Shown: positions 22,650 to 35,000, numbered from the stretch's first letter. The stretch: DNA of 64,000 nt from Papaver somniferum (GCF_003573695.1 NC_039359.1:74662783-74726782), one strand, 5' to 3'. Notes: a model not told the origin generated them from the sequence alone. Program-made: numbers and translations.

Positions 22650-22865
22650 CCCTAGAAGATGGAGCCGTCCCTAGAAGAATTAGCGGAGGCCAAAAAGAAA
22701 CGTCCCTAGAAGATGGAGCCGTCCCTAGAAGTATTAGTGGCGGCCAAAAAGAAACGTCCCTAGAAGATGAAGCCGTCCCTAATAGTACTACTGACGGCCA
22801 CTCAGAACCGTCCTTAGAAGGCAAATCCGTCCCTAATAGTATTAGTGACGGTGGATCTGGGGACG
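22650..22865. repeat. 54-bp subterminal tandem repeats of the CACTA element
   Basis: About four units with period 54 bp. Each begins CGTCCCTAGAAGATGGAGCC and ends with a run such as GGCCAAAAAGAAA. The first two are almost identical and the last two are diverged. CACTA transposases normally bind such subterminal motifs. Confidence 0.85.
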
Positions 22866-22960
22866 CAACAACAAACGTGTTCCTAAAAGCTTTTTGGGAC
22901 GGCTTTCAAGTTCTTGGGACGTTTTTTAGACCGTCCCTAGAGGCCTTCCGTTTTGTAGGG

Positions 22961-23237
22961 TGTGGTCCTCCTAGAAGGAGATATTCGGTTCAATGCGGGG
23001 AGAAATACAGAATATTGTTTACATGCTAAACGGAAATGAGTATAATCCATTGGATGGAGAAATCTTGCTATCTCCTCTATACTATCATAATCATCAAGAA
23101 AATCCCACGGTTTTAATTCTTCTAATTCGTCTCCACTATTATTTAACCTGCTCATGTTCTCCTCTTCTATACTGGTTTCAGTTGTGTCTTGGCTTATTAG
23201 AAAATCCGTTATTCTTCTCCTTGTTGCACCAACTTGC
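22961..23237 (-). pseudogene. F-box exon of the shattered gene
   Basis: Open through its length, starting at a splice acceptor (TTGGCAG before 23237). The F-box reads PWDFLDDYDSIEEIARFLHP followed by MDYTHFRLACKQYSVFLPAL, preceded by an acidic linker (ETSIEEENMSRLNNSGDELEE). It ends PSRRTT at the CACTA insertion site, and the frame continues as ATTNLSP on the other side. Confidence 0.85.
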
Positions 23238-23343
23238 CTGCCAACATAAAAAAAATAAAAAAAATCCATAATTAGAAAAGCTAACCAATGTGCTGTAAAC
23301 ACAGTGTACGTAATTATGGTTGCATTGATGTTTGGAAGCTTAC
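23238..23343 (-). other. Probable intron joining DUF295 to F-box
   Basis: The donor CAG|GTAAGC and the acceptor preceded by a long T-rich tract (TTGGCAG) are both strong. Splicing joins AAC AG to G CAA in phase 2 and gives an uninterrupted frame (TENRQVGATRRR). Without splicing, the first domain would stop at TAA 23342-23340. Confidence 0.6.
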
Positions 23344-24196
23344 CTGTTTTCTGTTGTGGGCATCATTATCCAATTGGGGAGAAACCACGGAGTTGGAAGC
23401 TGCAAACATGGCATGATAACTGTAGTAGCATTGTCTTCTGGTTCAAATATGTACAAGGTTTGATCCTCGGGTAGTGTATAGAACAAGCAACCCCTTTCCA
23501 GTCCCATATCAGCTGCTGAGCCATACGCACTGGAAATTGAGTAACACTTTCTAGAGGTTAAGTATTCTGTGTCCATGTTTGTGCACAAAAATAGAACATG
23601 ATCACGCAAAGACTTCAACAAAACCCAAGTCATCGATGACAAATCCAACTTGAAGATATGTGTCGAGCCAACTTTTCTAAAACCTCTTGGACTGCAATTT
23701 AGAACAACTTTAAAGATTTCATCACCAGATTCAACCCAATCTTCCATGTAAAAACTATACTCCTCACCTCCAACTATTAGTGGAAAATGTGCTTCATGCA
23801 TTGGAAAATATCCGGGTAGCTCTACCTTGAATTTTCTAAGAAATTGGGTTTCTTTGTCAACGAGAACATGATGCCATAGATTTTGTATTCCGATCTCTAT
23901 AACCCAATTCTCAACAGCACCGAATGCATATAATTTACCTTGGAAGCAAAGCAGGGTATCAATGATTCTGGAAAAATCTCCATTGGGGTCGGAACGGCTA
24001 TCCAATTCCTTTATGCTCCATTGTTTGTCCCCAGGCCGGCAAAAAACGAGAATCTGCTTCTTTCTGCTAACTTCACCTATACTATTTATACTTCTAAAAA
24101 TTAGAAATACCGTGCAGCCATCATCATTGACAGGATTACAATTAGTAAAACTACTAGTATTTGGAAGAGGTGGTGAAGATAACACTAAATCGAACA
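23344..24196 (-). pseudogene. First DUF295 (KIB-like) domain
   Basis: A full C-terminal two-thirds of a DUF295 domain: FDLVLSSPPLPNTSSF, FCRPGDKQWSIKEL, LLCFQGKLYAFGAVENWVIE, FKLDLSSMTWVLLKSLRDHV, MGLERGCLFYTLPEDQTLYI and the ending PTPWFLPNWIMMPTTEN. There are no stops. The upstream sequence resumes beyond LTR element 2 at 27811-27883 (ETIRLPNLDRQSF), in frame through the GAACA target site. Confidence 0.85.
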
Positions 24197-24593
24197 TGTT
24201 GGAAGTTAAACCAAGATATGGTGATTTGGTTCGTGGGTCAACAAGTGTTGTTGACACAGTGCATGGATCAACAAGTATTGTTGACACAGTCTGGGTGGAT
24301 CAACATACGTTATTGATATACTCTGTCATATTTGGAAGTCGAGCTAACTTGAGAAGCAAGTTGTGTCGGTTGCTTGTTTTAGAGTTTTACTATGTTTAGA
24401 GTTTCTTTGTGTTTCTAGTTGTGTGTTTTATTTAGAGTTTGATTTTATTAGGAAAGTACTTTGAGTGATTGTCAAGTTTGTGAGACTATAACTAGGTTGT
24501 TAAGCCATGAGAGAATGTACATCAAACTGATTATCAATGTAATCCTTTTATTGCTTTCGCATTGTGCTCTCCTCTCTCTTGCTCGATCCTACA
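24197..24593 (+). repeat. 5' LTR (non-autonomous element 2)
   Basis: A 397-bp LTR. Near its start, the motif TCAACAAGT.TTGTTGACAC occurs twice in tandem (about 24238-24290). Confidence 0.88.
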
Positions 24594-26599
24594 TATGGTA
24601 TCAGAGCAAGGTGAAAGAAAGGGAGGGGAGAAGGAGTAAGTGTTGGAGAACTGTTTTCATTAAAGGAGAAGAAGTTGTATGAGTTGTGATGGTTTAACAA
24701 ATTGGAGTTTGTCAAGCTGCGTTAGGGTTTGAGAAAGTTCACAAGTTTAAAAAAAAAAATTTGTGTTGCGTTAAATTTGAGTTGTGGTGTTGTGATGATA
24801 GAGAAGACCCAAGAAGTTCTGAGTTTGTTGCTGATGTTGGTGGTTGAAGCTCATCTGCAAAGCTGTAGGGTTCCATGAAGATGATGCTGCTTGGATTCAG
24901 AGAGGTTCTGTCGATGAAGGTTAATAATGGGTTCGAAGAAGCAAAATATGGTAGGTTAGCCGCGAAGGATTAATGTCTTGTTTTTAGAAGTTCAGGCATA
25001 CAAAAAGCCTGGAGTTTGGAGCATACAAAAAGCCGAGTCTGCTGCTGTTGATTTAGTTAGGGTTCGGAGCAAACAAAAGATTGTAATGACGTTCTGAAGT
25101 TTAGGTTTGGTTGATTTTCAAGGCGAGAAAAGAGGGATGGAGAAATCAAGTTTACTGCCTGGTTCTTGTCGCAGGTGAACGGAAGATAAAGAATTGGAGA
25201 AGTTGCAGACGCATTTGGGTTGGTGTTTGAATGTTCTGAGCTTATATTAAACAAGAATTTGCTGTCGTGAATGATTGAAAACACGTATGGTGGTTGAAGT
25301 TCAGGGAACAAGGAGTAGAGACCGGGACCACTACCCTAGCTTGGTTCCATGGTTAGTTCTGGCTCTCAGCTGCCGTTGCTACAACAAATCGAAAAAAGAA
25401 GAAGTGAAGTTTCGTGGTCACTGCTCAGGTGTATTACTGCTCGGCGTTTATCATCTTACAAACTCGTGAAGTTTTTGAGTTGTTGTTTTTTTTAGAACTC
25501 GGAAGGAATGGATGCTGATGTTGAAACTGCTGCCTAGGTTTCTCGGACGTGTTGTTTCTTGGAGGCGATGCTCAGGTGTATTACCGCATGGTAATGGCGT
25601 CTTATTCCATGATGATCAATGGAAGAGAAGCTGCTGGTATGGAACTCCAGTGATGGAGCTCGACAAAACATAGGGTTAAGAAGAAGATGAAACCGAGAGC
25701 AAAACAAGGAAGGTACGGCTCGAGAAATCAGTGACGTACCATATTGCTGCCCTATTTTTTGTGGTGCGTTGGCAGGGAACTGCAGTGACAAGAACTCGTA
25801 CCCAAGATGGTCACAAGGCAGCAACAAAAAAAAAAAGGAAAGTGTCATTGGAAGATTATAACAGTACATGTGTTACAAAAGGTTAGTGTTATATACAAAT
25901 GTTACAGAAGAATATGCTACAGAAGAGCTGTTACAGTTTAAAAGAATCGTGATAGAAGAAAGTGTCACAGTTGTGGCTGTGACAAATGTTTGTGACAGTG
26001 TGGAAGTGTGAGTGTGACAGTTTCCTGGAAGAGGCGTTGCAGAAAGCAGTTTTGTGAAAGGTGATAGTATGATGTGTATGTTGGTGACGGTGAAGTGAAC
26101 AAGTTTATGGTGAGTGGTTGATTCAAATGGTTAAGCTATGGATTCGAAATAGACGCACTAGAAGACCAAAGTTGGTATTGCAGTCAAGAGGACTGATACA
26201 GTTTAATAAAGTTGATCGAATTCAGAAACTTGGAACGACAAAGAAAGTTGGGTGGTGATGTTTGAGCATAAGGGAGGATGGTAGGAGTTTAATCTCAAAC
26301 ATGTTGGAAATTGAAGTGTGGTTGAAGAGTTTGTGAGAGAAACTTGGAAATCATACAAAGTGTGGCAGACTTTGTGTTAGTTATTGCTTGTGGCAGAAGT
26401 GTAACAAGAGAAAGATTGTGAGAGAATCTTGAAAAGAAAAGAAGTGTGAAGGTTTCGTAACAATAGCGTGACTGGAACAAAGGAACAAAGAAGAAAAGAA
26501 GAGAAGAAGAAACAACAACAAGGTTGTGAAGAAAGAGAAGTAATCAGCAGGTGGTGATGAGAGATTGGAGAGAAGAGACGTCACAAGGGTGCGATCGTG

Positions 26600-26695
26600 A
26601 GAAGTGAAGCAATCCCAGTGGGGATTTGTCTAGAGTTGTGAAGAGCAATCCCGGTGGGGATTTGTCTAGAGAAGTGAAGAAATTCCAGGGTGAAA
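26600..26695. repeat. Short tandem repeat in LTR element 2
   Basis: GAAGCAATCCCAGTGGGGAT plus TTGTCTAGAG recurs about 36 bp later with two base changes, and a third decayed unit follows. Confidence 0.65.
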
Positions 26696-27408
26696 TTTAA
26701 AGTGTTAAGTGGAAATCCTGCAAGTGAAGTAGGTAAACAAGTGTTGAGTTTGAGCTACAATGCTCAGTGAAGAAAGTTTAAGGTGGGCTACAATGATCGG
26801 TGTTGAGTTAAAGAATTTGGTTTTGTGTTTGGTTGCAAGTTGAATAGAGCACAATAAGGTGTTTCTAGCTTGTTAAGGATTTGTTAAGAATGATATTCCG
26901 CTGCGATGAAGAAGAAAGAAGTTTGTGCTGGTTGCTATGGTATGACGACATTATGGTATGTGTTTGAAGATTGCTGTTAAGAAAAATTAGAAGATTGCTT
27001 CGTTTTTAGTTGGTTTGTTGTTTGTGCTTCGTTTTTTAGTTGGTTTGTTGTTTGTGCTTTGTTTTTGATTTGAGTTTGAGTTTGAGTTTGATGACGGAAT
27101 TCCGGTGAGGTCATGAAGTTGGGATAAGCTATAATCGGGTATCAAGGAGTAAGGGTTTGTTGGTGGTACCTTTGAAGAATAATGAGAAAAGACAAGAACG
27201 TGTTGATACTAATATTAGTAATTCGAATAGTGGGTGAGCTACCATTGTTAGTATCTCTAATAGTTGTATGTTGACGTTTATTAATGGAAGAAGAGGAATA
27301 GAAAATGAGAAAAGACAAGGACGTGCTGACGTCGATTAATAGAAGAAGATGAGGAGTAGAAGAGGGTTACGGAATTCTCGTTGAATGATATCTTGGTTTA
27401 AGGGAGTA

Positions 27409-27805
27409 TGTTGGAAGTTAAACCAAGATATGGTGATTTGGTTCGTGGGTCAACAAGTGTTGTTGACACAGTGCATGGATCAACAAGTATTGTTGACACA
27501 GTCTGGGTGGATCAACATACTTTGTTGACACATTGTGTCATATTTGGAAGTCGAGCTAACTTGAGAAGAAAGTTGTGTCGGTTGCTTGTTTTAGAGTTTT
27601 ACTATGTTTAGAGTTTCTTTGTGTTTCTAGTAGTGTTCTTTATTTAGAGTTTGATTTTATTAGGAAAGTACTTTGAGTGATTGTCAAGTTTGTGAGACTA
27701 TAAGTAGGTTGTTAAGCCATGAGAGAATGTACATCAAACTGATTATCAATGTAATCGTTTTATTTCTTCCGCGTTGTGCTCTCCTCTCTCTTGCTCGATC
27801 CTACA
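27409..27805 (+). repeat. 3' LTR (non-autonomous element 2)
   Basis: Same length as its partner at 24197 (397 bp), with about fourteen single-base differences by eye. Confidence 0.88.
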
Positions 27806-27810
27806 GAACA

Positions 27811-27883
27811 TATAATATTTTTTTGATTTGTTAGAAAAAGACTGACGATCGAGATTAGGTAACCGGATAGTTTCGGATGATAT
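27811..27883 (-). pseudogene. Short surviving piece of first DUF295 domain
   Basis: This 73-bp stretch is caught between two retrotransposons. It encodes ETIRLPNLDRQSFSNKSKK, matching the family block that precedes FDLVLSSPP, and is in frame with 23344-24191. Confidence 0.75.
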
Positions 27884-28518
27884 TGTTGGGTGCAATAATC
27901 AAAAACAAAGAAAAATCAAATAAGCAAAAGTTATTAATACTTAGATCCTGTATAGTGGAAGTGATCGATTGACGAAACGAACGAGCTTCCCATATCTCCA
28001 CAACAACAACAACGCAAAACTTTGGAAAAACAGAGTGAGTCACGTGTTCAACACGCTGCCCTTAAGACATTAGCGCCCGGATACACTCAAGAGTGATGCT
28101 ATAACCCTCACAGGACGGATATCTCCAGAATAAAACAACCTAATACACCTACTACTAGCATATGTATTAGATGCTCAATTTGAGCTTGGAAACTCCGAAA
28201 AAACCGTTAAGAAAAATCGTGGACGTTAAAGAAATCACCATAAAATATTTTCCCTTGGGGGTCTCTCTTAAAAATAGAGAATCCCCTTTCCCATAGATTT
28301 TACAAAAGTAGTGAATTTGTTTATATAATTGACAAATACAACTTAAGAAGAGGAACTCCCCGATGTGGTACTAAATATCTTATATGGTCTCTTAAAACAA
28401 CTAAAAAGTGGAAACTCCATCGTATGGGACTAATAAAGTTTTTCATTCACAAGAAAACAATAAATTATAATTTTTATTAAAACTTTAAAAAGCATATTTT
28501 ATTAATCGTTTTCCAACA
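27884..28518 (-). repeat. 3' LTR of copia element (longer copy)
   Basis: 635 bp. It contains a segment of about 80 bp (around 28138-28222) that the partner LTR lacks. Confidence 0.82.
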
Positions 28519-28599
28519 ATCCCCCACATGAATGAAAACTCAATAAAAAACGAAAACACGGATAGATCTTGGTAAATCAACAACGCAATCTCACGACCC

Positions 28600-31500
28600 G
28601 AACTGACTTAACAGACAGACAGATCGTGCATGTTGAAGTCATACTAGCCATTCCAACGTCATCTCCCTCACACAACAGTGTGTTGACCCCAGGGTCATAC
28701 TATGGATTGCAAAAAATCATACAGTATAGAGAGCTTTCATCTTTAGTTCCTCACAAGTGAGACTAAAGGTTCTTTTCACCCAAGTGAAACAGCATGAACT
28801 AGTGAACCTTTAGAGACCCTTAGGTCATAAGTTCCACTAATACCAAAACCATCAAAACGAAAATCACAGAAAAAGCGAAGGAAATACCATTTTAGGCAGA
28901 GGTGTCCATGAGGTCTTGAACCTTTGCTTAATGAGATATTACCGGAATTACTTGCTAGAGACAGTGAACTATGTCTTCAACTGCTAGCGTTTGATGTAAT
29001 TCGCGATAACGACCACGGATGATATCTCCAAGGTTGTTGCCAAGCTCGTGCAGTTTTGTCCAATTTGGCTCTGGACATATCATGTTTCTCAGAATGCTCT
29101 AGAGAATCAAAGCTCATATTCTCATAGGAAGCGGCCCCACTTCCTCATTCAGATAGGTGAGTTTCCATAAAGAGTGTTACTGCTACACCCCACTTCAATC
29201 TTAAATTGAAACTATAGAACTCATTAAGACTTCTTAAAAGTCATCCTTCACATGGAGTCACACTATCGCGTCTACACCATAGGGAAGGGATAGAGAATGA
29301 AATTCTCTGATAGTGTTTACCTTTACCCACCACAAATTAGTTGTCTCATTCGAAACCTTGATCTTGGGATCTCCAGTCAGCAAGGTTGAATATCCTTCAT
29401 GGCAAGTTTAATTTATGAGCTTAAGCCCCATCCCCCTCGATGCATTTCTAATTATCTATTTGGATAAACCTTTCGTCAAAGGTTGTGCGAATTTCTCCTT
29501 GGACTTTATCCAATCAATGTAAATAACGCCGATTGAGAGTAGTTGTTTTTAGCTATAGATATTATAGCTTGGATAACACAATGTATAGATATAGATGGCA
29601 CAGGCCTATGCCAGAGAGGATGTCTTCTAAAAAGCATCTTAGGCACTCGGCCCCTCTCGTGCTTTATCTAACGCAATACTCTCAGATTCCATAATGAATT
29701 GAGCAATATATGTTTGTCTGAAAATCTTCCAAAAACAAATCCTCTTGCTAGAGTGAAATCATATCCACTCGTAGACTTAGACTCCTCTGAGTCAACTATC
29801 CAGTTTGCATCACAAAGTCCCTCAAGGACAACAAGATACCTTTCATAAATCAAATAAAATGTAATAGAGTATTTTAGGTACCATAATACTCTACTAAGTG
29901 CATCCCAATGCTCTTGTTCTGGACTATAATTATATATACTTAACTTACTCACAATATAGGCAATGCCTGGACTCTTACAGTTCATTAAATTCATCAGACA
30001 TCCGATAACTCTTGAGTATTCAAGTTAAGATACTCCACTATCCTTATTTTTCTTGAGTCTATAAGAATAATCGTACGGAGTACAAGCAGGCTTACAATCA
30101 CACTGATTGTATCTCTTAAGCACAAAATTCAACATAATGAGAGCGAATAAGACTATAAATGTTAGATTATCTTTTAATACTCATCCCTAAGATTATATCA
30201 ACAGGGCCTAAGTCTTTCAAGTCAACGTTCTCATTCAGCGCATGTTTTTAGTGGAATTAATCACATCTATGTTTGTATCAAGTATAAGCATATCATCAAC
30301 ATACAAGTATACAATCACACGGGCATCCTTAAAAATTTACTTCTAAATATACTTGTCAGATTCATTAACTTAAATCCACCACACATTATTACATGATCAA
30401 ATTTTCCATATCACTGTTTACATGCTTATTTGGAACCATACAAATATTTGTTCAACTTACAAACTTTGTCTTCATAACCTTTCACTACAAAGTCCTCAGG
30501 TTGTTCTATGTAAATTTCTTTATCTAATTCACAGTTTTAGAAAAGTTTTCTTAACATCCATCTGATGTATCTCCAAGTTGTTTATGGAAGCAATATCAAT
30601 TAACATCTCAAGAGAAGTAATTCTCGTCATAAGTGAATAAGAATCAAGGAAATCTACACCTTATTTTAGTTTATAGCCTTTAGCTACCAACTTAGCCTAA
30701 TATTTTTCCACAGTTCCATCTACCTATCATTTCCTCTTAAAGACTCATTTACATCCCATGGTCTTACTTCCTGGAGGTAAACTAGCAAGCTCCCAAGTCT
30801 GGTTTTGGTGGACTGAGTCTATTTCACTAAATGAAGCTTCTTACCAGAATGGGGTTTCAGTAGATATCAAGGCTTCTTTACAAGTCTGGGGATCAGACTA
30901 AGTAGGCATGTTATGAAGTCGGTTTCATAAGAAGTTTCAAGTCTAATTGTTTTACTTCTCTTAGGCTCAACATCAACTTCATATTCCTTTAAAATAAGTT
31001 CTGACTATTTGAAAATAAATCTAGGGGATCAACAACACATCTCTAATGAGGTACATGTTTAAGAATAAACATGCTCAAAGAACTCAACATCCCTAGATTC
31101 CGTAACAATATGCACACCAAAGTCAGAAAAGTCACACCAAAGTCTGAAAGATCAGAACACACAACCAAAAATCTATATAAGTATACTCAGCATACCCTAT
31201 ATGAAGACACAATCAACATTTTTGGTTTATATCTAGTTCTTTTAGGAAGAGGAATGACAATCTTAATCAAACACCCCCACACTTTGACGCATTCATAAGA
31301 AGGTCATCTACCTTTCCATAAATTATATGAAGTTTCATCTGATCCTTATGAGGGTACTCTATTCACTATTCAGGATATACTTAGAGAACGACCTCCCCCA
31401 CAAGTTGGCAGTTAATCCTTTAATCACATGGCATATATCATCTCCTTAATGGTTCTGATCTTACGTTCAACTATACCATTAAACTATGGTGAATAAGGAG

Positions 31501-32620
31501 GTGCAATTCCTATATGAATTTCATACTTGCCATCACGTTCAGACCTAACCCTTTTAGTGGTAACGTATACTTCACCTTCAATTTCATGTTTACACTCTTA
31601 AGGCTTCTAAGGAATCAACCTTATCCCTAAGCAAGTATACAAGATAGTACCTCGTACAATCATCTACGGAAGTTATAAACCATCTTTTACCACAGTAGTT
31701 TTGGGTTGAACTCATGTCAACTAGGCCTAACTGTTCTAAAGGCTTAGAATTACTCTGAACATTTGTGCTAAAAGGTTTTAAAGCATATTTTGATTCTACG
31801 AAGATTTAACTTTTGTGTTCAAAATCCAAACTAAATTTGGGTACGTAGCCTATGCTAGCCAGTTAAGCATTGATTTATAAGTTTACGGTTCCAAGTCTAC
31901 CACGTAAAACAATCAATCACACAAAGAAAGCACAAGAATCAACTATGTTCACATCGTCAGTTTTTCCGTTAAGCTTATATAGACCCAAAGTCCTATAACT
32001 CTTGCTTAAAAAATCACTGCCTAGTTACAACAAGTTTTCCAGATTCAATTAAGATCTTAAATCTTTTTCCATCTACAACAGAACAAGATACAAGATTTTC
32101 GCATATGCTCAGAAAATGAAAACTTCATTCGATGTGAGAATATTACAGATATGAGCTTCTGCTCGACCTTTTCCTTTTATGCAACCTCTATTGCAGATGA
32201 GTTACTCAAAAATAGTTTCTCGACATCCCCTATCTTATGATAGGAGGTGAACAGGTCTCTGTTTCAACAAACATTCTTGGTGGCTCCAGAGTCCACCCAC
32301 CAATATCTCACATTGGTTATTAAAATAACTTCCGACATCATGCCACTGAACTCGTTCTATTTGTTTCAACTAAATTAGCATTAACTTTCTACTTATTAAG
32401 GTTTTTACGTTGTCTACAATTTACTGCCATGTGGCCAGGAATTTACAAACATAAAAAATCACCTTTAATTAAAGTAATGCTAGATTCAGGTTTACGAAAA
32501 ATACATTTCTTATGAAGACCATGCTTAGAGTTGCGCTCGATGTTTTCACCTTTGCCAGCTTTGGAAGATTTGTTTTCAACCACATGCGCCTATTAGCCAT
32601 ATCCCTTGGAGATGACACCT
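28600..32620 (-). pseudogene. Copia gag-pol polyprotein remnants
   Basis: Recognisable pieces on the minus strand, high to low coordinate, run as follows. A gag zinc knuckle tail (PGHMAVNCRQRKN) lies near 32445-32405, then the protease active site WWVDSGATKNVC near 32310-32270. An integrase block resembling APPYSP.FNGIVERK lies near 31510-31450. The reverse transcriptase active site YVDDMLI is near 30300-30275. The copia RNase H follows (29994-29668: SPGIAYIVSKLSIYNYSPEQ, HWDALSRVLWYLKYSITFYL, LCDANWIVDSEESKSTSGYD). The order gag-PR-IN-RT-RH is the copia order. Frames are broken many times. Confidence 0.8.
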
Positions 32621-33019
32621 TAATTCACAAACCACAATTCCGAATCGGAAAGTAAAATATGAGTTTTGAAGATAACATATATATATACAAACTTCATTTG
32701 AATCACCATTTCAAAAAACTCATGGTTACCCCATAAAAACTACTTCAGTTAACAACAAATTTCTGCTCGTCAGAATTTTTCAGGAACATTTCTCTGTTTT
32801 GTAAAATATCAAAAAAATACTTTTACAATTCCAAAAATTCTGAAATTTTACGTGGGTATCTATAAAGGTGTCTACTACATTATTCCAAAGGGTTCGACAA
32901 AATTTCTTTTAGGTTAAGAGATAAACTCGAAACTCTACAGCTGACCAAAAATTCGTTTTTTTGTTTTTCACTCCACAATTAACATCCATGATTATTACAA
33001 ATTATAATGTCTTAAGATT

Positions 33020-33577
33020 GTTAGGTGCAATAATCAAAAACAAAAAAAAAAAAAATAAGCAAAAGTTATTAATATTTAGCTCCTTTATAGTGGAAGTGAT
33101 CGATTGACGAAACGAACGGGCTTCCCATATCTCCACAACAGCAACAAGGCAAAACTTTGGAAAAACAGAGTGAGTCACGTGTTCAACACGCTGCCCTTAA
33201 GACATTAGCGTCCGGCTACACTCAAGAGTGATGTTATAACCCTCACAGGACGGCTATCTCCAGGATAAAACACCAGAAAAATGCGGACGTTTAAGAAATC
33301 ACCATAATATATTTTCCCTTGAGGGTCTCTCTAAAAAATAGAGAATCCCTTTTCCCATAGATTTTACAAAAATAGTGAATTTGTTTATATAATTGACAAA
33401 TACAACTTAAGAAGAGGAACTCCCCAATGTGGGAGTAAAAATCTTATATGGTCTCTTAAAACAACTAAAAAGTGGAAACTCCACTGGGACTAATAAGTTT
33501 TTCATTCACAAGAAAACAATAAATTATAATTTTTATTAAAATTTTAAAAAGCATATTTTATTAATCGTTTTCCAACA
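33020..33577 (-). repeat. 5' LTR of copia element (shorter copy)
   Basis: 558 bp. Alignable with 27884-28518 over its length except for the missing segment and a longer A run near 33043. Confidence 0.82.
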
Positions 33578-33582
33578 GATAC

Positions 33583-33832
33583 AGGGAATCCACAAGAAAC
33601 AATCATCTAAATTCGTAGCGTCGGCCACAGAGTACTCAGCCCTATCTTCAAGAGGATTGTGACCGAGTCTTCTGGCAAAGCCATATCTTGTTGTTTTATT
33701 TCAATTCTGGCTAGTGCTTTTATTGATGGAAGCTGGAACAAATTGCCCAGCTAAGTTTTGAAAATAAATATATAAATAAATAAAAATACATGCAAAGAAT
33801 TTTAACCAAATAATCAATCCGCTGATTATCTT
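33583..33832. other. 3' flank of the peroxidase gene
   Basis: Short non-coding stretch. It holds one copy (33652-33677) of a 26-bp sequence repeated upstream of the peroxidase at 35276-35301. On the minus strand a frame of about 35 codons (RLGHNPLEDRAEYSVADATN) is open up to the copia site, but I do not recognise it. Confidence 0.4.

Positions 33833-35000
<1,168 letters not shown>

Larger units (their letters stand above)
19156..22960 (+). mobile_element. CACTA (En/Spm) transposon, internally deleted
   Basis: A 3.8-kb element flanked by the 3-bp duplication TGT (19153-19155 and 22961-22963), as is usual for CACTA. The left end reads CACTACAAAAAAAGAAGGCC. The inverse of the right end reads CCCTACAAAACGGAAGGCC, with one changed base in the terminal CACTA. 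GGGACGG/CCGTCCC words fill both subterminal regions (about 19178-19330 and 22580-22945). The interior holds a transposase-associated domain, the start of a TNP2-type transposase and a TnpA-like tail, but no DDE catalytic core. It could be moved only in trans, and the right-end base change may block that. Confidence 0.9.
24197..27805 (+). mobile_element. Non-autonomous LTR retrotransposon 2 (3.6 kb)
   Basis: Two 397-bp LTRs (24197-24593 and 27409-27805) begin TGTTGGAAGTTAAACC and end GATCCTACA. The flanking duplication is GAACA (24192-24196, 27806-27810). A perfect initiator tRNA-Met primer site TGGTATCAGAGC is at 24596-24607, two bases inside the LTR, and AAGGGAG just before 27407 is the polypurine tract. 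The 2.8-kb interior has no protein domain in any frame. It has several short repeats (about 26605-26690 and 27000-27065). It has the same plan as the element at 13599 but unrelated LTR sequence. By eye the LTRs are about 96% identical. Confidence 0.9.
17806..27883 (-). pseudogene. DUF295 - F-box - DUF295 gene shattered by insertions
   Basis: Minus-strand pieces, read in order, make one reading frame: 27883-27806 with 24191-23344 (first DUF295 domain), a 106-bp intron 23343-23238, then 23237-22961 (F-box), 19152-18850 and 18480-17806 (second DUF295 domain, ending WLDEA). F-box proteins are substrate adaptors of SCF ubiquitin ligases, and DUF295 (KIB1-4) is the usual C-terminal partner domain in plants. 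Four mobile elements lie inside or at the edge of the locus: a LINE, a CACTA element, an LTR element and a copia element. Each of the first three rejoins the frame exactly when taken out with one target duplication. An extra in-frame TAG at 19131-19129 replaces an expected tryptophan. The 5' end is missing or unrecognised beyond the copia element. The gene cannot make a normal product now. Confidence 0.85.
27884..33577 (-). mobile_element. Ty1/copia retrotransposon, degraded
   Basis: LTRs at 27884-28518 and 33020-33577 share the ends TGTTGG/AGGTGCAATAATC and CGTTTTCCAACA. Flanking bases GATAT (27879-27883) and GATAC (33578-33582) look like one duplication with one change. The element reads on the minus strand: a polypurine tract (CATGTGGGGGAT on the minus strand, 28519-28530) abuts the low-coordinate LTR, and gag, protease, integrase, RT and RNase H remnants follow in copia order from high to low coordinates. 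No standard primer site is evident at 33019. Many stops and frameshifts make it inactive. Confidence 0.85.

Noticed and set aside
31071..31298. Plus-strand 75-codon frame as a gene
   Set aside because: It is antisense to copia integrase remnants and has no family resemblance.
17806..33577. Two separate complete F-box genes in tandem
   Set aside because: Only one F-box is visible, and the first DUF295 domain has no recognisable F-box upstream in the window. The intron linking the domains makes one fused gene the simpler reading, though not proven.
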